Positions 57,666 through 64,000 of a stretch of 64,000 bases of DNA are shown here, piece after piece. The translations under genes were made by a program, and so were the position numbers. The DNA is from Crossaster papposus (taxonomy: Eukaryota; Echinodermata; Asteroidea; Velatida; Solasteridae): NCBI GenBank assembly GCA_037893245.1, contig JBAIAA010000321.1, forward strand, positions 1-64,000, read 5' to 3'. How positions within the stretch are numbered: the first letter of the stretch is position 1; each line of letters starts with the position of its first letter. The notes below the pieces were generated by a model that saw nothing but the letters and a program-made list of their open reading frames with translations, had not been told where the DNA came from and ran no database searches.

Positions 57666-57718
57666 TATTAGTGAAAATGGTCTATTACAATGAATATAGT
57701 CCTGCAGAATACTACAAA

Positions 57719-59510
57719 AATATTGCATTTAGTGATACAAGCACCAAAATTGGCACACATGCTCATTTTGGGTCACTTTACACAAAAAAAACGTTAGCCA
57801 AATTAAAATCCAAGATGGCCGCCATTTTTGAAGATGGCCGCTAATGAAGGCCAAATATCACCGAAATATTGATGTACGGATGGAGAGAATGGCAATACAA
57901 GCACAAAACTTGGCATTTAACATCTGTTTGGCCTCCTTGTTGTTGGCATATCCAAAACAGGATATTAGACACTTGAAAATTCAAGATGGCCGCCATTTTC
58001 CAAAATGATCGCCACTGATTGGCTAGTAGTAGTTTTACCAAGGATCAAACAGTAATACGGACCAAAATGGGCATTTAATCTCCATTTGAATCCATTAATA
58101 TGCTTAAATTGTCAACCACTTGATAATTCAAGATGGATACCATTTTTAAAGATGGCCGCCACAAGATGACTCAGCCTATATGTTACAAAAAGTGACACAT
58201 AAATCGTAACATATCTGGTACAAAGAAGACATACAACACACTCTAACAACAGATTGGTTGAAAATAACCAATATATTGGTCGATTTCAACCAATCCAGTT
58301 GGTAGATATGTGGATAACCAAACTATTGGTTAAAATAACCAATCTGATATTGGTTACCTAGTTAATCAATTCGTATTGGTTATAACACCAACCAATGCAA
58401 TGTTGGTTAATTTAACCAATCCGCAATGGTAGGACTCCAACCAATTTGTATTGGTTACCACGTAACCAATTTAAATTGGTTATAGCACTAATACATAATG
58501 ACAGGGCTGCAACCAATTTATATGCAACCAATTTATATTGGTTAACACGCAACCAATTACATTGGTTACAACACCAACCGATATGTAACAACCAATTACA
58601 TAACGTGGACTAATTACGTAATGAAATAATACCAATACCAATTTATTACACATTGCAATTACGCATACATAATAACCTATTCCTAATAGATATTACCTAC
58701 TGAACACTTACTACACACTTAGCTATTGCCATTGTTAGTTTTATAGTTCGCTTTTTTTGTCCACGACGAAGTCACAGCTATTTTTTTTATGAATAATGCA
58801 TTTGAATACGGATGAAATTTAATGTGAATTTTTCACTATGTTTGCACAAACATCTAAATTCAATCATGGAATCGTTTGAATAATTACATATTATGGTCCA
58901 AAAAATGCATTTTGGACTAAATACCACAATTTAACAGGGACTATTGTCAAAACTATTTGTTTCACTTCTGATTGGTCAGTTGCTGTAGGCACATTTCCTA
59001 CATTATGAATAACCTATAGATTGGTTAATACCTTGGTTACAAGCTCAACCAATATGACTGGTTGAAGGACAACCAACATATTGGTTATAAATAAACAATA
59101 GATTGTTTGATACCTTGGTTGCAAGCTTGACCAATATGACTGGTTAAAGGACAACCAACATATTGGTTATGAATGACCAATATATTGGTTGGTAACTTGG
59201 TTGCAAGCTCAATGAAAGCAAACTTGGAAAACATGGACGCCATCTTGAAAAAATGGCCGCCATCTTGAATTGTTAGGTTGTTTCTATTTTTGAATTGATA
59301 AGGGGTACATTTGGTGGATAGTTGCAACTTTTAGTGCTTGTATGACCAATTAATCCAATGTAACATTAACTGTTACCATTTAGTGGCGGCCATCTTGAAT
59401 AAATGGCCGCCATAATGGATTTTAATTTGGCTAACGGTTTTTTTGTGTACAGTGACCCCAAAAGAGTAGTTACGCCAATGTTGGTGCTTGTATCATCAAA
59501 TGCAATATTG
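57719..59510. mobile_element. 1.8-kb element with 130-bp terminal inverted repeats, hosting a TTGGTT-word element
   Basis: Left TATTGCATTTAGTGATACAA, GTTAGCCAAATTAAAATCC, AAGATGGCCGCC; right the inverse (GGATTTTAATTTGGCTAAC, TTGTATCATCAAATGCAATA). Several ATGGCCGCCAT words lie inside both arms. Confidence 0.82.
58246..59215. mobile_element. TTGGTT-word palindromic element with shared core
   Basis: The left arm (about 58251-58590) has some twenty TTGGTT or AACCAA words; the right arm (about 59015-59215) has more. The core (about 58614-58977) is homologous to the core of the GGTGTTAA-word element at 30355-31131. The left start ACACTCTAA resembles other word elements; the right terminus is not clear. 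Confidence 0.85.
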
Positions 59511-59621
59511 TGGTGAAGAAAGTTATTAATCTGCAGGACTAATAGGAATTTTTCAAATCAAAATATTCAAATCTAGTTACGGTTAATTGTCAAACGTATA
59601 GACAACATTTACTTGACTTAA

Positions 59622-59790
59622 ATCAGAGTTGTATGACTCGAGTCCCGTTTTCCGGACTGGGATTCGAGTCATGAGTTACATGACTCAGAACTCGGACTCG
59701 GAGTCGGCCTGTATGGTTTGGCACTGGGACTTGTACTCGAGAGAGGTGACTCAGACTAGGATTCAGACCGATGTTTATTACGGTGATTCT
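59622..59790. repeat. GAGTC-word element near a BDH1-like exon
   Basis: GAGTTGTATGACTCGAGTC, GACTCAGAACTCGGACTCGG and GTACTCGAGAGAGGTGACTC. Its opening matches GAGTTGTAACGAGTCACTG at 16.58 kb. Confidence 0.65.
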
Positions 59791-59825
59791 ATGTGCGATA
59801 ATTTTAAATTAAGCAACACATTTAC

Positions 59826-59993
59826 CCGAGAAGTTGCCTGGTTCTACAATGACAGCGGAGACACCGAATTTCCCGGCGAGCTCGTTGCGAAGACTATCCG
59901 TGAAGGCCTGGATGCCGTACTTGGTGATGGAGTACGCCGAGCAGGTTGGCATACTCACACGGCCCAGCATGCTACTTATGTTTACCACACGAC
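59826..59993 (-). CDS. BDH1-like short-chain dehydrogenase, catalytic exon (YxxxK)
   Basis: A 168-bp, phase 1-1 exon with acceptor ATCATTTCAG and donor TCGG|GTAAAT. It encodes (G)[18 protein letters not shown], then [19 protein letters not shown] and [11 protein letters not shown]. The Ser of NISSM, Tyr of YSITK and the Lys four residues later are the expected SDR catalytic triad, and EPGNF follows the catalytic helix as in BDH1; retinol dehydrogenases typically have EPGYF or EPGFF. The reaction is NAD(H)-dependent oxidoreduction of a hydroxyl/keto group. The catalytic residues are intact, so this looks like a working gene. Introns of about 3.2 kb flank it on each side. Confidence 0.94.
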
Positions 59994-60339
59994 CTGAAAT
60001 GATTGACCCAAGGAAGCATTTCAAGTTGAAGGGCCACGGGATGATCGCAACAAATGTTTCAAATCGTGATTTCCATTTTGAACCACACACAATCATTTAT
60101 TAACTAAAATTATGTTTAAAATATAAAAATCGCCCGTAAACTATGTTACTTGTCAAAAGTCGGGCATTTTTTCTTCTTTTTATTAAAAAAAGATTTCACG
60201 AGCGTTTTGCGATCTAAAAGTTAGGGAAGAAATACAAAGCGTCAGCATTTGGCTGGAAGGCACTGTTTGTTATTGTTAGGGTTGCAGTTAATAGCCCCGG
60301 TGGGGCTAGGGTTAGGGTTGTCATTCTAGTTACTATCAA

Positions 60340-60745
60340 AGACCTTCCGATCAAAGACCTCATTACCACTTATATTGGTTTGATTCGACCATTGCTAAAA
60401 TCTGCTGTCCCTGTCTGGCACCCAGGTCTCACTATTAAACAACATAAATTAATTTAGGTTATGATTACATGCCCTATCACCATGCCTTGCAGTTGGGTAA
60501 AATAAAATACCTTAAACAACGCCGGTATGATATTTGCCTTAAATTTGCTAAGTCTTTGATGAGTTGCAAAGAATTTCGGAATTGGCTTCCAAAAACCAGA
60601 CGATAAAGTAATGGCCATTGTCTAAGAAACTCAAATTTGTTATCCATTCCAAAAGTACGCACCGAGAGACATGCTAACAGTGCGATTCCTTACATGGTAA
60701 AACTACTAAATGAAAGCTGTCTTTAACCCTCATTTGCAGAAGTCA
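60340..60745 (+). pseudogene. LINE (CR1/L2-like) ORF2 C-terminal fragment
   Basis: Plus-strand codons read YIGLIRPLLKSAVPVWHPG, then in other frames RRYDICLKFAKSLMSCKEF, NWLPKTRR and NSNLLSIPKVRTERHANSAI, PYMVKLLNES. This is the conserved tail of non-LTR ORF2 (RP-LE-A-PVWHP ... RT-R---S-IPYM--LLN). An in-frame stop after KTRR and earlier frameshifts show it is dead. Confidence 0.85.
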
Positions 60746-60749
60746 CTGT

Positions 60750-62320
60750 TTGGGTAGGTTGTTTATGCTGTCGCACCATAGGGTGCTTAATTGTAATTAT
60801 AACATCTCGTTTGGTTGTAATTTGTAAATTAATGTGAATAATCATTTTTAATTTGTGTTAAGATTATCTCAATGTTTAATATATTCTAACTGTTTAATGA
60901 ATTTTAGTTTTTATAATAGCTGTCAATACTTATCATTGTGAATTCAATGCAATTTTGCTTTTGGCAACCGCAAGTTGGATTTTAATATACTATTTCCATC
61001 AAACTGTTGTGACCTGCAAAACATGACAACGTTCAGTTGTAATAGCGCCCTCAATGAGTAAAACAATTTCAGGAGAGTCTGATGTTTTGAATTAAAATAA
61101 ATCAGGAAAAGAGTGTTCACAAGACAGCGTGCAGACTGCGAATAGAGCCTGAATGTGGACCCTAGTGGCGCGCTTCCGGACCCCTCAAGAAGAAAAATAA
61201 GCATGTACAAGTAGAAGTTTTTAAAATTATGTTTCGTACGTTGATTTATTACGAAAATTCCCCCCGGAAAAGGCCTTTGTAAAAGTGTTGCTAACATCTC
61301 AATATACGGAATCTGAAGGAAAAAAATAGGACAAGTATCGTGTCAAAACTTGACCTTTCACCTCTCAAAAATCTAAAATACATGTGGACGAAGCACTCGT
61401 ACATACAAAAAATGTAAATTAATTTATGCAATAATTGTGAAAAGGTTATTGGGCAAAACAAACACCTTAATAGGAGAATATAAATGTCTTTTGGGACACA
61501 CTTTTGAACATATACATTTAAAGGACTTATTCTCATTTACAAAAAATCTCCAATGACTGTTTTTAAGAATTGTTGAAAGAGTGATTCAAACGAGCCTAAA
61601 TAAAAACTAGAATCCATTGGATTTAGGTAGGTCAATAGTTTTTAATTGTCGTCAATTTACAAGTACGCGATGTGAAAACAAACGCGATCAGACAAGGAGA
61701 CCGTAGGAACAAACATTAGGATGTGAATTTGAACTGAGAATGTGAATTTGGAGTATCTTGGTATTCTTTAAGACAAATTGATGAAAAATCACTTGCGATG
61801 GATACAAAATAATTGTATTTTTGACCTTTCACATCCAGCATTTCGTCCCTGTGTCTCCCTGTTCGTTCACGTGTCTGTTTGTTTCTTTGTTTCTTTTCAC
61901 GTGGAGTATAAATGCGTGATAACGTAAACCCTATAAGACACATTGATATTCTACTTTACATGCAGTGTTCACCTAATTGATCGCCACAAATTATTTCAGG
62001 GTACATTTTATTCATGTACGAGTGCACCCAGTTGCACTAGTCCGCATGTATTTTAGACTTTCGAAGGTGAAAGTGAAACGTTAATTTTTAGCACGACATT
62101 TCTTAAGATATCAATGTATCAAAATAAATGCGTATTATATACCCTAGAATATTTGCACGTTAATTTTCCTATTCAAGGCCTCCGGAAGCGCGTCACCAGG
62201 GTGAACTTTCAGGGTGTATTATTCATTGATCACCGCATTCGTTGGCATTTAGCAGCACCCTCATGCCTCGTCTGAATCATCTTAAGCCGTATTCGAATTG
62301 GAATTACAGAGAGTCTGTGC
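60750..62320. other. Unassigned stretch within a BDH1-like intron
   Basis: AT-rich sequence with a family A scrap (about 61719-61760, GGATGTGAATTTGAACTGAG). No exon recognised. Confidence 0.4.
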
Positions 62321-62324
62321 TGAG

Positions 62325-62747
62325 TAGTCTTGTTCGCAAGACGACCTAATCGCGGTATGCAGCGCGTGTATAGGCCGCCGAAGCGGGTGCCCTCTATAAC
62401 GCACCTAATTGCTCGGAAAATTCCGAGCCGAACTGTGTTGCATTTGCATGCGTGTGTGACGGTGCGTGTATAACCGATCGACGTAACATGCATAATCGCT
62501 GACTCATTGGTCAAGTTTCTGTTACGTCACGTAATTATGCACGCAACGTCACACGCGCATGCAAATGCAATACAATTCTGCTCTGAATTTTTCGAGCGAT
62601 TATTAGGTGAGTTAGACAAGACAACCTATTAAAAGGTCATTGCGTGGTCTACGCATTTATGTATGTGGGTACGTAGGTTAGAGGGCGCCCGCATCGATGG
62701 CCTACGCGCGCTGCATACCCCAATTAGGACGTTTTGCAAACAAGACT
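62325..62747. mobile_element. 0.42-kb near-palindromic element
   Basis: AGTCTTGTTCGCAAGACG, GGTATGCAGCGCG, GCATTTGCATGCGTGTGTGA on the left; inverted TCACACGCGCATGCAAATGC, CGCGCTGCATACC, GCAAACAAGACT on the right. The centre contains GTTACGTCACGTAAT. Confidence 0.8.
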
Positions 62748-62820
62748 AGAGCGGAGTGGCTGCATCTGCCACCATAGACCCATGTGTAATTTCAAACCGC
62801 AGCCAAGTACTTCGAACACC

Positions 62821-63028
62821 GTGTTACAACTGACAATGCACAAATAGTGTATCACCAACCGCTAATTTCATACAAATTGACCGATAGTGTATCAATAACC
62901 GACAGGCCTAATGTAACAGAAATTGACAGAAAGTGTAGTATAAATACATTGTCGGTTAGTGGTACATTATGTGTAAATTTATGTGACATTATCGGTTGGC
63001 GATACATTATCCGTAGGTTGCTACGTCG
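62821..63028. repeat. CGGTTAG-word element, second copy
   Basis: GTTACAACTGACAATGCA, GTATCACCAACCG, TTGTCGGTTAGTGGTACAT and ACATTATCGGTTGGCGATAC match 25163-25441. Confidence 0.7.
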
Positions 63029-63192
63029 ATCTGTTGTAACACATGGCCTTATAAAACATTATGCCCCCGCGGAGTACTGTTGAACGATGCGTCCAAGGCA
63101 ATTTAATTCAAACATTAGACCCCACTCGTGTACATCATGTATGCGAAACCCTCGAGCGAGCATTGCATGCCACTGAGGGTGTTTTGTTTTAC

Positions 63193-63345
63193 CTTTGCAA
63201 TTTCGGATGAGAGGCAAGAAGGCTTTTGTAACCCGAATCATCCCCCAGAGGTTGACCTCTGCCATCTTCTTGTATCTGTCCACGGACACCCACTCCGCCT
63301 CGCCCCAGCATGCCGTGCCGGCGTTGTTCACCACTCCCCACAGTA
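63193..63345 (-). CDS. BDH1-like short-chain dehydrogenase, first visible exon (NNAG motif)
   Basis: Coding exon of a classical short-chain dehydrogenase/reductase, read on the minus strand. It begins after TTTTTCCAG at 63354-63346 and ends AAAG|GTAAAAC at 63192. It encodes [19 protein letters not shown], then a helix ending [26 protein letters not shown] is the conserved SDR motif that stabilises the central beta sheet. The run LWG-VNNAG and AEVNLWG followed by TK-FLPLIR is most like D-beta-hydroxybutyrate dehydrogenase 1 (SDR9C1), a mitochondrial inner-membrane enzyme interconverting acetoacetate and 3-hydroxybutyrate with NAD(H). Retinol and 17-beta-hydroxysteroid dehydrogenases of the same SDR9C group are the main alternative. 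The exons for the N-terminal targeting region and the TGxxxGxG cofactor-binding motif were not found before the right edge. Phase is 1 at the 3' end. Confidence 0.92.
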
Positions 63346-63539
63346 CTGGAAAAACATGAACACACGAAGAACAAAAACTTTATAATAATTATTCAGGGTT
63401 AACCATCCTTACTCGCAGCTAGCTGGAAAGCTGAATTGCGAAGGACCCTATATCTGACCACAGAGGACATGCAGAAATCGATTAAATTTTGCTTACAATT
63501 GTTATGCCTGATGTTTATCAGGAATAAGAACACTTCTGC

Positions 63540-63715
63540 GGCAGCTCGAGCTTTTCGCACTTTGGTCTCTACGGGTGCCCATTTATATACTCCTAGGTGG
63601 AAAGGGGCAATTGTAGTAAAGTGTCTTGCCCAAGAACACAGACAGCATGTTTCCGTCAAGGTTTGAACCAGTTGTGTACCATTGCATACTGATCGTACAC
63701 CGTATACGAGAGAGC
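63540..63715 (-). repeat. tRNA-derived SINE
   Basis: On the minus strand a B-box match GGTTCAAACC is followed by GTGTTCTTGGGCAAGACACT and CCACCTAGGAGTATATAAAT, the same body as at 42715-42970. It lies just upstream of the first visible BDH1-like exon. Confidence 0.7.
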
Positions 63716-64000
63716 GGGGCTAGTTCGCCCACCACGTGATTTCCCACTACTACAGCCAAGTAATTAGTTTCGATGATGTAATTATAGATTGCGCACGACA
63801 TGATAAAACTCATATGATAGCTAAACGAGCAGGCTCAACGAGCTCATAAAGCTATCATCAAAACACCGTTTACATATCATGTAAGTAACAGTTTGTTTCT
63901 TGCATCGAATATGGTATAAACCCTAAGACATAAACAAAGATGGTTTTAGTGGTTATTGTTATTTAGAAGATAATAGACTTGCCAAAATAATTATGCAGTT

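Larger units (their letters stand above)
56609..59825 (-). other. Intron of the BDH1-like gene filled with nested transposons (3.2 kb)
   Basis: The intron contains a 1-kb inverted-repeat element (56658-57665) that starts only about 48 bp from the splice acceptor, a 1.8-kb inverted-repeat element (57719-59510) with a TTGGTT-word element inside it, and a GAGTC-word element close to the donor end. Very little non-repeat sequence is left. Confidence 0.8.
59994..63192 (-). other. Intron of the BDH1-like gene (3.2 kb)
   Basis: The intron contains a LINE 3' fragment (60340-60745), a fragment of family A (61710-61760), a 0.42-kb near-palindrome (62325-62747) and a CGGTTAG-word element (62821-63028). 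The rest is unassigned AT-rich sequence. Confidence 0.75.

Overview
The window reads as repeat-rich, AT-leaning animal genomic DNA, most likely from an invertebrate. Two intron-split protein genes are supported. The bases for an animal origin are classical GT/AG splice sites, introns of 1.3 to 14 kb, a calmodulin-family protein and a BDH1-like short-chain dehydrogenase, tRNA-related SINEs, non-LTR reverse transcriptase fragments, an interstitial TTAGGG run and very many short inverted-repeat transposons. I lean towards an invertebrate deuterostome such as a cephalochordate or hemichordate, but nothing here proves the taxon.

Gene 1 (plus strand, about 13.08 to 41.50 kb) is a calmodulin-like gene. 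Four coding exons (13082-13225, 27529-27655, 40069-40184, 41464-41495) join in phase and encode residues 11 to 149 in calmodulin numbering, with all four EF-hand loops intact. The start codon and the usual tiny second exon were not found; they lie unseen in the left part or beyond the left edge. One intron sits 20 bp away from its vertebrate position.

Gene 2 (minus strand, 63.35 down to 56.25 kb) is a short-chain dehydrogenase/reductase closest to D-beta-hydroxybutyrate dehydrogenase (BDH1, SDR9C). Three in-phase exons (63345-63193, 59993-59826, 56608-56253) carry the NNAG, SSM, YxxxK and EPG motifs and the stop. The N-terminal cofactor-binding exons must lie beyond the right edge.

Almost everything else is mobile or formerly mobile DNA. 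(i) TTAA-flanked inverted-repeat elements: family B with AGGTAGGATACACC ends in about eight copies, family C in two, and several larger ones. (ii) TA-flanked family A (GATGTGATTTTGCATTC), about eight copies. (iii) Elements ending in GGTTTTCCCGG. (iv) SINEs and LINE fragments. (v) A striking class of palindromic elements whose arms consist of one short word repeated many times in both orientations, with a different word in each element: TTGGTT, GGTGTTAA, TGTTTAG, ACGCTGG, GGACTTG, GAGTC, CGGCCG and others. Two of these (30355-31131 and 58246-59215) share a homologous core of roughly 350 bp but carry different words in their arms. Insertions are nested two or three deep at many loci, and one family B insertion is dated by a matching empty site in the other arm of a 0.5-kb inverted duplication (15.3-16.2 / 17.9-18.5 kb).

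The two genes show no functional link; they are neighbours on opposite strands about 15 kb apart. All boundaries given for repeats were found by eye and may be off by several bases.
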